Source: Aquitalea sp. LB_tupeE
Lineage (GTDB): Bacteria > Pseudomonadota > Gammaproteobacteria > Burkholderiales > Chromobacteriaceae
Direction of reading: 5' to 3'
DNA length: 64,000 nucleotides
Assembly (NCBI RefSeq): GCF_013391415.1
Contig: NZ_JACAXB010000009.1
Coordinates: forward strand, 1-64,000
Under the pieces are notes generated by a model. It ran no database searches. It saw nothing but the letters and a program-made list of their open reading frames with translations, and was not told the origin of the DNA. A program made the translations under genes and the position numbers. Of the stretch, positions 16,691 to 26,768 are shown piece by piece; the stretch's first letter is position 1, and each line of letters begins with the position of its first letter.

Positions 16691-17323
16691 TTATATCTGC
16701 GGCCTGCGGCGGAACCATCCGGTCACGGACAAGCGCTGCTGCGTGGCCGGCAGGACTTCGTGCCAGAAACGGTCGGACAGGAACAACACCAGCGTGCCGG
16801 CAGTGGGCGCAATGTCCAGCGACTGGCTGCATGCATCATCCAGATAAAGCCGGATCTGCCCACCGGCATCATCCGGCCAGTCTTCGTTCAGATACAGCAC
16901 AGCGGTCAGGGCACGGGCATCGTCGTCACGGAATCGATCCAGATGTTTCTTGTAAAAACTTCCGGGCGGATAAACGGCGAAATGGGACTCAAGATCTTCC
17001 AGCCCCATGTAAAAGGCCTGGTTGACGGCCTGCCGGACGTGGTCCAGCGTGGAAAAGTAATAACGGATGGCATCGGCCGGGGCATCCGGCTCCAGCCACA
17101 ATACCGAATCCGAGCGGATCTCGCTGCGACGTCCTTGTTGATCCCCCCGCCCCACCGCGGCTTCATGAAAGCGACCGGCTTGCCATTGCTCCAGGCAGCA
17201 CTGTTGTAACTGTTTGATAGCCTCGAGGCTGAACAGGGAGTGATCCACCACCCAGCCATGTTCTGCCAACTGATCGATGATGGCATCCAGCTTGGCCGGA
17301 TCGATAACTGATTCTTGATTCAT
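16691..17323 (-). CDS. 2OG-Fe(II) oxygenase, prolyl-hydroxylase-like
   Basis: 210 aa. The double-stranded beta-helix ligands are visible: H127 and D129 (FYKKHLDRFRDD), H188 (RFWHEVLPA) and R197 nine residues later (QQRLSVTGWF), the set that binds Fe(II) and 2-oxoglutarate in the P4H/PHD-like group. AVLYLNEDWPDDAGGQIRLY is the usual strand before the distal His. Start set at ATG 17323 with GGAG upstream; an in-frame start 12 codons earlier exists. The substrate is unknown; candidates include a ribosomal protein or elongation factor. Confidence 0.85.
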   Translation of the reverse strand: MNQESVIDPAKLDAIIDQLAEHGWVVDHSLFSLEAIKQLQQCCLEQWQAGRFHEAAVGRGDQQGRRSEIRSDSVLWLEPDAPADAIRYYFSTLDHVRQAVNQAFYMGLEDLESHFAVYPPGSFYKKHLDRFRDDDARALTAVLYLNEDWPDDAGGQIRLYLDDACSQSLDIAPTAGTLVLFLSDRFWHEVLPATQQRLSVTGWFRRRPQI

Positions 17324-17387
17324 GCACACATTCTCCACTAGAGCGCGCTGTTCTACCACAGCGTCTTGACAAGTGGAATGATCTTCA

Positions 17388-18311
17388 TCAGTTATGGTCG
17401 ATTACCTGATCATGGTGTCCTGCCAGCCATTCCAGCACCAAGGGGAAGTGGTCGGCAGGGGCGTCAGGGTGGGTGAGCAAGGACACATGATTGTAGTCAT
17501 GCCAATGTCCGGTGGAACGTGCCAGCAACCTGAAGCGCGACAAATGCGGGCCGGACTCGGCACGAAACCGGCGTACATCATCGGGATGGCCCCGGCAAGG
17601 ATCGTTACGCGCCGCAAAATACAGGGCCGGTGGCAAGGAAACATGACGTGCTGCCGCGCCATAATCAAAACCATCGTCACTATCAACCCAGGGACGCAGC
17701 TGTGCCCAGCGCTTGCTTTGCCGGTGGCTCTTTTCCGTTTCGTCGTCAGCCCCAAGTCGCAGACGGGCCGCTGGCAGATAGCCCACCGCGCGGATGATCC
17801 AGCGCGCCAGCACATTCCACATCAGGTCTACTTCCAGCCATTTGCGCCAGTTGCGTACGGCAATACTGCGCTTGCTGCCGAAATACACCAGCGAAGCTAC
17901 TTGAGAACACAAGCGTGGATGGCGCAACAGGCAGCTGCTCATGTGCACCCCACCCCAGGAGTGCGCCATCCAGTGCACGGCGACGTCGCCCTTGATGCGG
18001 CGGATGGCGGCCTGCAAGGCTGGCAGGTCGCGGCAGATGATTTCTGTTTGACCATGCCGGCTGGCCGCATTGATTTTGGGTGTGCTGCGGCCACGACCGC
18101 GCAGGTCAGCGACAAACACGTCATAGCCCGCCGCCGCCAGAAACGGGGCCAGGCCCTTGCCCTTGTCGCTATAGAAAATACGCCCATTGGCCATGACACC
18201 ATGCACCAGCAACACCGGCTCTCCCTGGCCTGCCCGGGAAATGCGCCGTATATACAGTTGCTCACCATCGTCCAGCGTCAGGTAGTGGTCTTGCTGTGTG
18301 ATTTCTGTCAT
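17388..18311 (-). CDS. Alpha/beta hydrolase
   Basis: 307 aa. LLVHGVMANGRIFY forms the oxyanion-hole region, VADLRGRGRSTPK follows the second strand, and the nucleophile is S118 in WMAHSWGGVH. The C-terminal half has a probable catalytic His in DYNHVSLLTHP. The fold is clear; the substrate is not. Start at ATG 18311 (MTEITQQ), preceded by AGGAT; a start at 18368 would add 19 residues of no resemblance to the family. Confidence 0.85.
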   Translation of the reverse strand: MTEITQQDHYLTLDDGEQLYIRRISRAGQGEPVLLVHGVMANGRIFYSDKGKGLAPFLAAAGYDVFVADLRGRGRSTPKINAASRHGQTEIICRDLPALQAAIRRIKGDVAVHWMAHSWGGVHMSSCLLRHPRLCSQVASLVYFGSKRSIAVRNWRKWLEVDLMWNVLARWIIRAVGYLPAARLRLGADDETEKSHRQSKRWAQLRPWVDSDDGFDYGAAARHVSLPPALYFAARNDPCRGHPDDVRRFRAESGPHLSRFRLLARSTGHWHDYNHVSLLTHPDAPADHFPLVLEWLAGHHDQVIDHN

Positions 18312-18395
18312 CGCCCATCCTGACCAGAATAAAGTCAAACAGTCGTATGATCCAAACAAGCCTCCCACAGGTCAATATCCCTGTCTGCTGAAAAT

Positions 18396-18425
18396 GCAAA
18401 AGGGCCGCTTGCGCGACCCTTTTGC
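18396..18425 (-). terminator. pepN terminator
   Basis: A 13-bp stem (18396-18408 with 18413-18425, one wobble pair) and a 4-base loop, followed on the minus strand by ATTTTC. It lies 30 bp after the pepN stop and upstream of the hydrolase gene, so the hydrolase needs its own promoter. Confidence 0.85.
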
Positions 18426-18454
18426 AGCATGTCTGCCAACAACCATCAGCCGAT

Positions 18455-21079
18455 TCAGGCATTCAGGTTCTTGTAGACAATCTCATAGACATCCTTGGAC
18501 AGCGGGCTGGCCAGCATGCGCTCCAGCTCGGCCTTCATCAGTGCCTGACGCACCGGCTCCAGCTTCTTCCAGCGATTGAACGCACGCACGATGCGGCTGG
18601 CCACTTGCGGATTGATGGCATCCAGTGACAGTACCTGATCCGCCAGGAAACGATAACCACTGCCGTCCTCGGCATGGAAATGCGCCATATTGTTGCCAAA
18701 CGTACCAATCAATGCACGCGCCTTGTTGGGGTTTTTCAGGCTGAATGCCGGATGTTCCATGGCGGCACGGACATGACTGAGCGTACCTTCCAGCTGGCTG
18801 GAGGCCACCAGCATGAAGAATTTGTCCATCACCAGGGCATCGCGCTGCCAGCGCGCGGCAAAGGCGGTGTAGCACTCGTCCCTTTCCTCGCCGTCATGAT
18901 CACGCAATGCCAGCATGGCACCCATCTGGTCAGACATATTGTCCGCCTCCAGTGCCTGCTTGCGCGCTGCTTCCGCCGGCCAGGCAACGCTGAGCCGGGT
19001 CAGCATCTGCAAGGCACGGTTTTTCAGGTCACGTTTACCGGCATCTTCCGGCTTGTACTCACGAGTCTGGTGCAACTGGTAGGCCTCGTGCCATTCGCCG
19101 CGCAATGCCTCTGCCAACTGATCCAGCACAAAGTCACGAACCTGATGGATGATGGCTGGATTAGCGACCTCCACCATTTCCAGGATTTCCGCTTCGGAGG
19201 GCAAGCCCAGCATCAGCGCACGCAGCGCCGGGTCGGCGGCATGATCCTTCAACACCGCACGGAAAGCGGCCACGAAGGTTTCCGGCAATACCAGCGCACG
19301 TCCTTCCAGTTGGGCGGTAATCAACTGGCGGAACAATCGTTCAGCCAAGGTCTGGCCTGCTTCCCAGCGGCAGAAGCTATCGCTGTCATTGGCCATCAGG
19401 AAGGCAAGCTGATCGTCACGCCAGTCGTACTCGAGCTTCACCGGGGCGGAGAAGCCGCGCAGCAAGGACGGCACAGGCTCTTCCGCGACATTGAGGAAAA
19501 CAAAGGTTTGTTCATCCTGTTTGACATCCAGCACGCGTGTTCCCGGTCGTGCCTCATCCTCACCTGCCAGCTGTAGCGGCAGATCCTGGCCATTCGCGCC
19601 CACCAGCCCCATGGCCAGCGGGATATGCAAGGCTTGCGGTGCGGGCTGGCCAGCGACAATGCGGCAGGACTGCTTGACCGTAAGGGCATAGCGCTGCGCG
19701 GCGGCATCATAAGCACTGCTGACTTGCAGCAGCGGCGTACCGGCCTGGCTATACCACAAGGCAAATTGCGCCAGATCCACCCCATTGGCGTCCGCCATGG
19801 CGGCACGGAAATCATCGCAAGTCACGGCCTGGCCATCGTGGCGCTTGAAGTAAAGGTCCATGCCCTTGCGGAAGCCTTCCTCACCCAGCAGGGTATGGTA
19901 CATGCGGACGACTTCTGCCCCTTTTTCATACACCGTCATGGTGTAGAAATTGTTCATCTCGATATAGGAGTCGGGGCGAATCGGGTGCGCGGTCGGGCCG
20001 GCATCTTCCGGGAACTGCAAGGCACGCAGGCTTTTGACATCGTCAATGCGCTTGACCGCCCGGCTGCCCAGATCAGAACTGAACTCCTGATCGCGGAATA
20101 CGGTGAGCCCTTCCTTGAGCGACAGCTGGAACCAGTCGCGGCAGGTCACGCGGTTGCCGGTCCAGTTATGGAAATACTCGTGCGCGATGATGGCTTCCAC
20201 GCGCTGGAATTCGGCGTCGGTCCGGGTGTCCTTGCGCGCCAGCACGGCCGAGGTATTGAAAATATTGAGGCCCTTGTTTTCCATGGCCCCCATGTTGAAG
20301 TCGCTGACCGCCACGATCATGTAGATGTCCAGGTCGTATTCCAGCCCGAAACGCTGCTCATCCCACTTCATTGCGCGTTTGACGGCACCCATGCCGAAGG
20401 CCACCTTGTCCTGATCCGCAGGTTCTGTCCAGATTTCCAGTGTCACTTCCCGGCCGCGCACGGTGGTGAACTTGTCACGTGCGGCCACCAGCTTGCCGGC
20501 AACCAGGGCAAACAGGTAGGAAGGTTTGCGGTACGGATCCACCCACTTCACCCAGTGGCGCTTTTTATCCAGCACACCCTCGCCCACCTTGTTGCCATTG
20601 GACAGCAACACCGGGTATTTCTGCTTGTCGGCCACAATGGTGGTGGTGAACTTGGCCATCACATCCGGCCGGTCCATATAGAAGGTGATCTTGCGGAAAC
20701 CTTCCGGCTCGCACTGGGTAAACAGATTGCCATTGGACGCATACAGGCCCATCAGGCTGGTATTGGAGGCCGGGTCAAGTTCGGTTTCCACCTCCAGGAT
20801 GAAGCTGTCAGGCACACCGGGAATCAGCAAGCCTTCTTCGTTCAGCTGATAGGCGTCGGCAGACAGGCGCTCCCCATCCAGGGTGAGCACACGCAAGGTG
20901 GCCGTTCCATCCAGCCACAGATTGGCTGGCGCAGCAGACTGCGGGTTACGCTTGATCACCAGTCGTGAATGGACTCGCGTCTGCGCTTCCTCGATATCGA
21001 ACTTCAAATCCACCCGGTCCACCAGATAGGCCGGGACGGCATAGTCTTTCAGATAGTTCACTTGAGGCTGCTGCGCCAT
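18455..21079 (-). CDS. pepN: Aminopeptidase N (M1 family)
   Basis: 874 aa, near the 870 aa of E. coli PepN. The substrate-amine-binding [11 protein letters not shown] and the zinc site [18 protein letters not shown] with its downstream [13 protein letters not shown] glutamate are intact. A broad-specificity cytoplasmic aminopeptidase that finishes peptide breakdown. A second peptidase (M61) lies upstream on the same strand with a 121-bp gap that shows no clear terminator, so shared transcription is possible. Confidence 0.97.
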   Translation of the reverse strand: MAQQPQVNYLKDYAVPAYLVDRVDLKFDIEEAQTRVHSRLVIKRNPQSAAPANLWLDGTATLRVLTLDGERLSADAYQLNEEGLLIPGVPDSFILEVETELDPASNTSLMGLYASNGNLFTQCEPEGFRKITFYMDRPDVMAKFTTTIVADKQKYPVLLSNGNKVGEGVLDKKRHWVKWVDPYRKPSYLFALVAGKLVAARDKFTTVRGREVTLEIWTEPADQDKVAFGMGAVKRAMKWDEQRFGLEYDLDIYMIVAVSDFNMGAMENKGLNIFNTSAVLARKDTRTDAEFQRVEAIIAHEYFHNWTGNRVTCRDWFQLSLKEGLTVFRDQEFSSDLGSRAVKRIDDVKSLRALQFPEDAGPTAHPIRPDSYIEMNNFYTMTVYEKGAEVVRMYHTLLGEEGFRKGMDLYFKRHDGQAVTCDDFRAAMADANGVDLAQFALWYSQAGTPLLQVSSAYDAAAQRYALTVKQSCRIVAGQPAPQALHIPLAMGLVGANGQDLPLQLAGEDEARPGTRVLDVKQDEQTFVFLNVAEEPVPSLLRGFSAPVKLEYDWRDDQLAFLMANDSDSFCRWEAGQTLAERLFRQLITAQLEGRALVLPETFVAAFRAVLKDHAADPALRALMLGLPSEAEILEMVEVANPAIIHQVRDFVLDQLAEALRGEWHEAYQLHQTREYKPEDAGKRDLKNRALQMLTRLSVAWPAEAARKQALEADNMSDQMGAMLALRDHDGEERDECYTAFAARWQRDALVMDKFFMLVASSQLEGTLSHVRAAMEHPAFSLKNPNKARALIGTFGNNMAHFHAEDGSGYRFLADQVLSLDAINPQVASRIVRAFNRWKKLEPVRQALMKAELERMLASPLSKDVYEIVYKNLNA

Positions 21080-21200
21080 GTTCTTCTCTCTAATTTTCAG
21101 GTCATTGCCGGTTGGTGCCGGTCTGAGTCATGAACCGGGCAGGATCACCACCCTGGTTCGCTTTACGGTTTGATCCATCATGGCCATGACGCCATGACAC

Positions 21201-22982
21201 TTACGCCATGGGCCATGGCCCGGTCTTGTTCTGCAATTGCAAACGGCAAGTTGTTTGCGGCTGTGCTTGCAGACTGACTTCGCGGACCAGAAGTTCATCG
21301 CGCCGGAATACATGCATTGTGATGCGCTCTCCCACACGATACCGGCTCAGCATCTTGTCCAGGTCCGCCGCCTTCAGCCCATCCACGGCCAGCAGGACAT
21401 CCCCGCCAGCCAGCCCGGCCTCTTGCGCTGCGCCACCATCATAAACGTGCGTCAGGCGCAAACCAGCCGGGTCGGCTTGTGTCTTCACGCCCAGACTTGC
21501 TTTGGGTTTACGCTGTGCTGCCGGCAGACCAATGCCACCGGCATCGCCGGCATGATCCGCGTAGTCCCAGCCCATGTCTACCCCCTGGGACAATAACAGC
21601 TGCGGCAAGGGCAGATCCGTAGTGGAGCGTAGCGCCTGATCGAAGAAGTCTTGCAAGGAGAAACCAGCCACCTGCTGGGCGATTTCTTCCCATTCCTGCT
21701 CGGCCAGCCCCTTGCCGTCTGCCAGCCACTTTGCCCACAGCGCACGCATGATGTCATCCAGCGTCACGGCCCCCTTGCTACGTTGGCGCAGGGTCAAGTC
21801 CAGTGCCAGGGCAGCCAGCGCACCCTTGGTGTAATAGCTGACAATGCTGTTCGGGCTGTTTTCATCTTGCCGGTAGTATTTGATCCAGGCATCGAAGCTG
21901 GACTCCTCCAGCGTTTGTTTCAAGCGGCCGGCTCCACGCTGCACGCCGCTGATTGTCTGAGCCAAGAGGCCAAGATAGCGCTTGCTGTCGATCAGCCCGC
22001 AGCGCAGCAGGGTCAGGTCATCGTAATAGGAAGTGATACCCTCGAACGCCCACAACAACCGGGTATAGCCTTCGCTGCGCAAATCATAAGGGCTGAACGC
22101 CGCCGGCTTGATGCGCTTCACATTCCAGCTGTGGAAGTACTCATGGCTGATCAGGCCCAACAGTTTCAGATAACCGTCGGAAATCTCGGTCTGGTCGACG
22201 GCGGGCAAGTCATCCCGGTTAGCCACCAGCGCCGTGGATGCCCGGTGCTCCAGCCCGCCGTAGATGTCCTTGCCAACATAAAGCATGAATACATAACGCT
22301 CGAACGGTGCCGGCGTGCCGAACAGGCGAATCTGGTATTCGCAGATTTTCTTGGTATCTCGAGCCAGCCGCTTCAAATCGCCACGAAAACGCCCTGACAC
22401 CACAAACTGATGCGGCACGCCGCAAGCCTTGAAGCTGACCGTATGGAAATCGCCCAGCTCCACCGGATGGTCCAGCAATTCGTCGTAGTTCCCGGCACGG
22501 TACAGCCCGAAGCCGCTTTTCTTCACCTTCACCGCGGGCAAGGCAGTCGCTACCTTCCAGTCCGCATGGGCCTTGCCCTTGGCAGGGCGGATTTCCACCT
22601 CGCAAGCATCATTCTCATAACCGGCAACGGACAGAAACACGCTGCTGGCGTTGAAAAAACCGCGGGAGTCATCCAGGTATGCGCCACGCACAGACAGGTC
22701 ATAGGCATACACCTGATAGACCAGGGTCAGGCTGCCGCTAACCGGGTCAGCCTGCCAGCTGTGTTTGTCCAGCTTGCGAAGCCCCACACTTTTGCCAGCA
22801 CTACTGGCTTGAATACTGACAATATGGCGGGAAAACTCTCGGATCAGATAACTACCCGGAATCCAGGCTGGCAAGGAAAACACCTGTCCGTCCCTCGCAG
22901 GCTTGTCAACCTTAAGCGTAATTTCAAAACAATGGGGTTCCGCTGGGCACGGACGAATGGAGTAATGGACGGCGGTGGTCAT
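21201..22982 (-). CDS. M61 family glycyl aminopeptidase with PDZ domain
   Basis: 593 aa. The zinc-binding HEYFHSWNVKRIKP helix is in the middle of the catalytic part, followed by the M61-typical LLWAFEGITSYYDDLTL. The C-terminal ~100 residues form a PDZ-like domain (LTHVYDGGAAQEAGLAGGDVLLAVDG). The family removes N-terminal glycine or alanine from peptides. There is no signal peptide, so it is probably cytoplasmic, alongside PepN. Confidence 0.92.
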   Translation of the reverse strand: MTTAVHYSIRPCPAEPHCFEITLKVDKPARDGQVFSLPAWIPGSYLIREFSRHIVSIQASSAGKSVGLRKLDKHSWQADPVSGSLTLVYQVYAYDLSVRGAYLDDSRGFFNASSVFLSVAGYENDACEVEIRPAKGKAHADWKVATALPAVKVKKSGFGLYRAGNYDELLDHPVELGDFHTVSFKACGVPHQFVVSGRFRGDLKRLARDTKKICEYQIRLFGTPAPFERYVFMLYVGKDIYGGLEHRASTALVANRDDLPAVDQTEISDGYLKLLGLISHEYFHSWNVKRIKPAAFSPYDLRSEGYTRLLWAFEGITSYYDDLTLLRCGLIDSKRYLGLLAQTISGVQRGAGRLKQTLEESSFDAWIKYYRQDENSPNSIVSYYTKGALAALALDLTLRQRSKGAVTLDDIMRALWAKWLADGKGLAEQEWEEIAQQVAGFSLQDFFDQALRSTTDLPLPQLLLSQGVDMGWDYADHAGDAGGIGLPAAQRKPKASLGVKTQADPAGLRLTHVYDGGAAQEAGLAGGDVLLAVDGLKAADLDKMLSRYRVGERITMHVFRRDELLVREVSLQAQPQTTCRLQLQNKTGPWPMA

Positions 22983-23056
22983 GATCTGCCCTGGAAAGGA
23001 TAGAAAACGGCAGATTCTAGCACCCGCGTCGCAACAGGGGGGCTGCCGATCACGAT

Positions 23057-23097
23057 TTGACTTAAGTCAAGGGCTTGGACAGGCATGACAATATAAT
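23057..23097 (+). promoter_or_regulatory. FNR/ANR-type promoter for ccoNOQP
   Basis: TTGACTTAAGTCAA (23057-23070) is a perfect palindrome matching the FNR/ANR pattern TTGAY-N4-RTCAA. A TATAAT box stands at 23092-23097. A start site 7-8 bp after that box puts the palindrome centre at about -41.5, the exact class II activator position. The leader to ccoN would be about 330 nt, unusually long, with no uORF that I can support. Low-oxygen induction of the cbb3 oxidase is expected from this site. Confidence 0.7.
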
Positions 23098-23437
23098 CCC
23101 CAGTAAGCGGCATCAGGTTAATAGCTTGCTGCCAGCTCGCTTGAAATCAAGAAAATGGTGGACGTAAAAATCCCGCAGGCATACTAATCAACTGGCCCGT
23201 CATGGGTATTTGCATTAGAATCCCTGCTGAATAAATGGGGAAAAAGTGTGTGTCTGACTACGCTTTGCCAGGTTTCTGGCAGAACATTGTCAGCACGGGT
23301 CAAACACTTTGCTAGTCTGAAATTGCTCAGGTTCCTCAGCGGCTTTTCCTGCTCATTTCAGTTTGGGGCAGCGAGCAGGAAATCAAGTCGCCACGGTTTG
23401 TCACGTTCTAAGTTAGCAACCTTGGAGAAAACCCTAA

Positions 23438-24865
23438 ATGGAAACGCAATCCACTTATAACTATAAGGTGGTGCGCCAGTTTGCCATCATGACCGTAGTA
23501 TGGGGCATTGTAGGCATGCTGGTGGGCGTCATCATTGCGGCCCAATTGGTGTGGCCGGAGCTCAATTTTGGGCCCTGGTTCCACTTTGGCCGTTTGCGCC
23601 CGCTGCACACCAACGCCGTAATTTTCGCCTTTGGCGGTTGCGGCCTGTTTGCAACTTCCTACTACGTCGTGCAGCGAACCTGTAACGTACGTCTGATCTC
23701 GGACAAACTGGCAGCCTTCACCTTCTGGATGTGGCAGCTGATCATTGTCCTCGCTGCCATCACCCTGCCGCTGGGTATCACCTTCGGCAAGGAATACGCC
23801 GAACTGGAATGGCCGATCAAGCTGATGATCGCCGTGACCTGGGTGGTGTATGCCATCGTATTCTTCGGCACCATCGCCATCCGCAAGGTTAAACACATCT
23901 ATGTAGCCAACTGGTTCTACGGTGCGTTCATCCTGGCAGTTGCCCTGCTGCACATCGTCAACAGCGCCTTTGTACCGGTTTCCCTGACCAAGTCCTACTC
24001 CGTGTACGCCGGTGCAGTGGATGCCATGGTGCAATGGTGGTATGGCCACAATGCCGTGGGTTTCTTCCTGACCGCCGCCTTCCTGGGCATGATGTACTAC
24101 TTCGTGCCGAAGCAAGCTGGTCGTCCGGTTTACTCCTATCGCCTGTCGGTGGTTCACTTCTGGGCCCTGATCTTTACCTATATGTGGGCTGGTCCTCACC
24201 ACCTGCACTACACTGCCCTGCCTGACTGGACTCAGTCGCTGGGTATGGTGTTCTCCCTGGTGCTGCTGGCTCCGAGCTGGGGCGGCATGATCAACGGCAT
24301 CATGACCCTGTCCGGTGCATGGCACAAACTGCGTACCGACCCGGTTCTGAAGTTCCTGGTGGTTTCCCTGTCCTTCTACGGTATGTCCACCTTCGAAGGC
24401 CCGATGATGTCCATCAAGTCCGTGAATGCCCTGTCGCACTACACTGACTGGACCATCGGTCACGTGCACTCCGGCGCTCTGGGCTGGGTTGGCTTCATCA
24501 CCATCGGTTCCATGTACTACCTGCTGCCGCGCCTGTTCGGCCGTGAGTCCATGCACAGCACCAAGCTGATCGAAGCGCACTTCTGGCTGGCTACTGTCGG
24601 TGTGGTTCTGTACATCGCCGCACTGTGGATCTCCGGTGTGACCCAGGGCCTGATGTGGCGTGCCCTGAATGCCGACGGCACCCTGACTTATGCCTTTGTG
24701 GAAGCCGTGAAAGCAACCTACCCCTACCACTTCGTGCGTTTCCTGGGTGGTACGCTGTACCTGACCGGTATGCTGCTGATGGCCTACAACACCTTCCGCA
24801 CCGTTGCCAGTGGCAAGGCTGTTGACGCCAAGATCCCGGCTGTCAACGCATCGGCTCACGCTTAA
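23438..24865 (+). CDS. ccoN: cbb3-type cytochrome c oxidase subunit I
   Basis: 475 aa with about 12 membrane helices. Heme and copper ligands are seen in [45 protein letters not shown] and the double His near [13 protein letters not shown]. It is the heme b/heme b3-CuB catalytic subunit of the high-affinity oxidase that reduces O2 at low oxygen tension and pumps protons. First gene of ccoNOQP; GGAG lies upstream of the start. Confidence 0.97.
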   Translation: METQSTYNYKVVRQFAIMTVVWGIVGMLVGVIIAAQLVWPELNFGPWFHFGRLRPLHTNAVIFAFGGCGLFATSYYVVQRTCNVRLISDKLAAFTFWMWQLIIVLAAITLPLGITFGKEYAELEWPIKLMIAVTWVVYAIVFFGTIAIRKVKHIYVANWFYGAFILAVALLHIVNSAFVPVSLTKSYSVYAGAVDAMVQWWYGHNAVGFFLTAAFLGMMYYFVPKQAGRPVYSYRLSVVHFWALIFTYMWAGPHHLHYTALPDWTQSLGMVFSLVLLAPSWGGMINGIMTLSGAWHKLRTDPVLKFLVVSLSFYGMSTFEGPMMSIKSVNALSHYTDWTIGHVHSGALGWVGFITIGSMYYLLPRLFGRESMHSTKLIEAHFWLATVGVVLYIAALWISGVTQGLMWRALNADGTLTYAFVEAVKATYPYHFVRFLGGTLYLTGMLLMAYNTFRTVASGKAVDAKIPAVNASAHA

Positions 24866-24885
24866 GCGGATAAAGGTAGAAGAAC

Positions 24886-25500
24886 ATGGAAAAGATCCAG
24901 AAACTGATTGAAGAGCACGTGGGTTACCTCATCGTGTTCACCCTGATCGTGATCAGCTTTGCCGGCCTGGTGGAAATCCTGCCGCTGGCATTCCAGAAGT
25001 CCACCACGCAGCCTGTTGCCGGCGTCAAGCCCTATACCGCGCTGCAACTGGCTGGTCGCGACATTTACATCCGTGAAGGCTGCTACAACTGCCACTCCCA
25101 GATGATTCGTCCGTTCCGCGCCGAAACAGAGCGTTATGGTCACTACTCCGTTGCGGGTGAGTCGGTTTACGACCATCCCTTCCAGTGGGGTTCCAAGCGT
25201 ACCGGTCCGGACCTGGCCCGTGTAGGCGGTCGTTATTCTGACGAATGGCACCGTGTCCACCTGACCAATCCGCGTGACGTGGTTCCGGAATCCAACATGC
25301 CTGCTTTCCCGTGGCTGTCGAAGAACCTGGCCGATGCCGAAATCATGCCGAAGAAAATGGAAGCCCTGCGCGCTGTAGGTGTTCCCTATACCGACAAGGA
25401 TATCGCCGAAGCCAAGGCTCAGGTTGAAGGCAAGTCGGAAATGGATGCCCTGATTGCATATCTGCAGGGCTTGGGTCTCGCACTGAAGAATGTTCGCTAA
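24886..25500 (+). CDS. ccoO: cbb3 oxidase subunit II (monoheme cytochrome c)
   Basis: 204 aa. One N-terminal membrane anchor ([20 protein letters not shown]) and a single heme site [14 protein letters not shown], with [18 protein letters not shown] of the family; the axial Met is probably in ESNMPAFPW. It passes electrons from CcoP to CcoN. The gene is 20 bp after ccoN and 3 bp before ccoQ. Confidence 0.97.
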   Translation: MEKIQKLIEEHVGYLIVFTLIVISFAGLVEILPLAFQKSTTQPVAGVKPYTALQLAGRDIYIREGCYNCHSQMIRPFRAETERYGHYSVAGESVYDHPFQWGSKRTGPDLARVGGRYSDEWHRVHLTNPRDVVPESNMPAFPWLSKNLADAEIMPKKMEALRAVGVPYTDKDIAEAKAQVEGKSEMDALIAYLQGLGLALKNVR

Positions 25501-25503
25501 GTC

Positions 25504-25698
25504 ATGGACTGGGTAACGATTGGACGTTCTGCCTTCACCGTGATGTGCTTCACCTTCTTCATTCTGGTGTTGTTCATCGCCTACAGCAGACGCTCAAAGA
25601 ACCGGTACGATGAAGCGGCCAATGTGCCCTTTCTCGACGACGACAAGGTGCAGGAGGCCGACAACCATGAGTCGGCTTCTAACGGAGCAAAACAATGA
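25504..25698 (+). CDS. ccoQ: cbb3 oxidase assembly/stability subunit
   Basis: 64 aa with one membrane helix (FTVMCFTFFILVLFIAYSR) and a charged tail, the usual CcoQ/FixQ plan. It stabilises the complex, in particular the CcoP association. It starts 3 bp after ccoO, and its end overlaps the ccoP start by 4 bp. Confidence 0.9.
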   Translation: MDWVTIGRSAFTVMCFTFFILVLFIAYSRRSKNRYDEAANVPFLDDDKVQEADNHESASNGAKQ

Positions 25699-26621
25699 GT
25701 GATTTCGTAAGCGATTTCTGGGGCATCTGGATCACGGCCATCGTGGTTGCAGGTTTTGTTGGCCTGTCCCTGCTGTTGTTCACCCAATCCAAGACCACGG
25801 TCAAGAAGGGTGAGCAGGTTGAAACCATGGGCCATGTCTGGGATGGCGACCTCGAAGAGTACAACCACCCGCTGCCGCGCTGGTGGATGCTGATGTTCTA
25901 CATCACGCTGATTTTCGGTGCCTGCTATCTGGTGCTCTACCCCGGCCTTGGCAAGTGGCAAGGTATCCGTGGCTGGACTTCCGTAGGTCAGTACAAGGAA
26001 GAACGTGCCCAGGCGGAAGCCAAATACCAGCCGCTGTATGACAGCTACCTGAAGCAGGACCTGAAAACCATTGCCGCAGACCCCAAGGCACAGGAAATGG
26101 GCAAACGCCTGTTCCAGACCTACTGCGTGCAGTGCCACGGTTCTGATGCACGTGGTGCCAAGGGTTTCCCCAACCTGGTCAATCATGATTGGCAATGGGG
26201 TGGTGATCCGAAAACCATCGAGACCACCATTCTGAATGGTCGTCACGGTCAAATGCCGGCATGGGGTACGGTGCTGGGTGAAGAGAAGGTCAAGGACGTA
26301 GCCAACTACGTGTTGTCGCTGTCGGTTCAGAAGAAGAAATTCGATGCCGAACGCGCTGCACGTGGCAAGGAAACCTTTACCACCATCTGCGCAGCCTGCC
26401 ACGGCCCGGACGGCAAGGGTAACCAGCAACTGGGCGCACCGAACCTGACACACCCGAGCGGAAGCTGGCTGTATGGTGGTACTGAAAAGACCATCATCGA
26501 GACCATCACCAATGGTCGCAACAACCAGATGCCGGCCTGGAAGGACTTCCTGGGCGATGCCAAGGTTCATCTGCTGGCGGCCTACGTGTGGGGCCTGTCC
26601 AATAACGCCAAGGCGCAGTAA
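25695..26621 (+). CDS. ccoP: cbb3 oxidase subunit III (diheme cytochrome c)
   Basis: 308 aa. Two membrane segments near the N-terminus (about 6-30 and 60-80), then two cytochrome c domains with YCVQCHGSDARGAKGFP and ICAACHGPDGKGNQQLG. It is the electron entry subunit facing the periplasm. Start overlaps ccoQ by 4 bp. A strong terminator follows, so ccoGH are probably transcribed separately or by read-through. Confidence 0.97.
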   Translation: MSDFVSDFWGIWITAIVVAGFVGLSLLLFTQSKTTVKKGEQVETMGHVWDGDLEEYNHPLPRWWMLMFYITLIFGACYLVLYPGLGKWQGIRGWTSVGQYKEERAQAEAKYQPLYDSYLKQDLKTIAADPKAQEMGKRLFQTYCVQCHGSDARGAKGFPNLVNHDWQWGGDPKTIETTILNGRHGQMPAWGTVLGEEKVKDVANYVLSLSVQKKKFDAERAARGKETFTTICAACHGPDGKGNQQLGAPNLTHPSGSWLYGGTEKTIIETITNGRNNQMPAWKDFLGDAKVHLLAAYVWGLSNNAKAQ

Positions 26622-26632
26622 GCCTTAGCCAA

Positions 26633-26664
26633 CATACTGCCCGCGCAAGCGGGCAGTATGCTTT
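26633..26664 (+). terminator. Terminator after ccoP
   Basis: A 12-bp perfect stem (CATACTGCCCGC at 26633-26644 with its complement at 26649-26660), GCAA loop, then CTTT. The U-tract is short. It separates ccoNOQP from ccoG, and the next 100 bp are AT-rich with TATAAT-like boxes that can serve ccoG. Confidence 0.75.
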
Positions 26665-26768
26665 ACATCAAATACTATACTTATTTATATAATATAATGA
26701 CTTGCAAGATGCTTGCGTAAAGTCCATCACCAAAGTGTACTTTGCGAAATCCTCTTCAGGAAAACACC

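Noticed and set aside
23408-24859. 483-codon antisense frame opposite ccoN
   Set aside because: A composition artefact of a GC-rich gene; His- and Gln-rich translation without domains.
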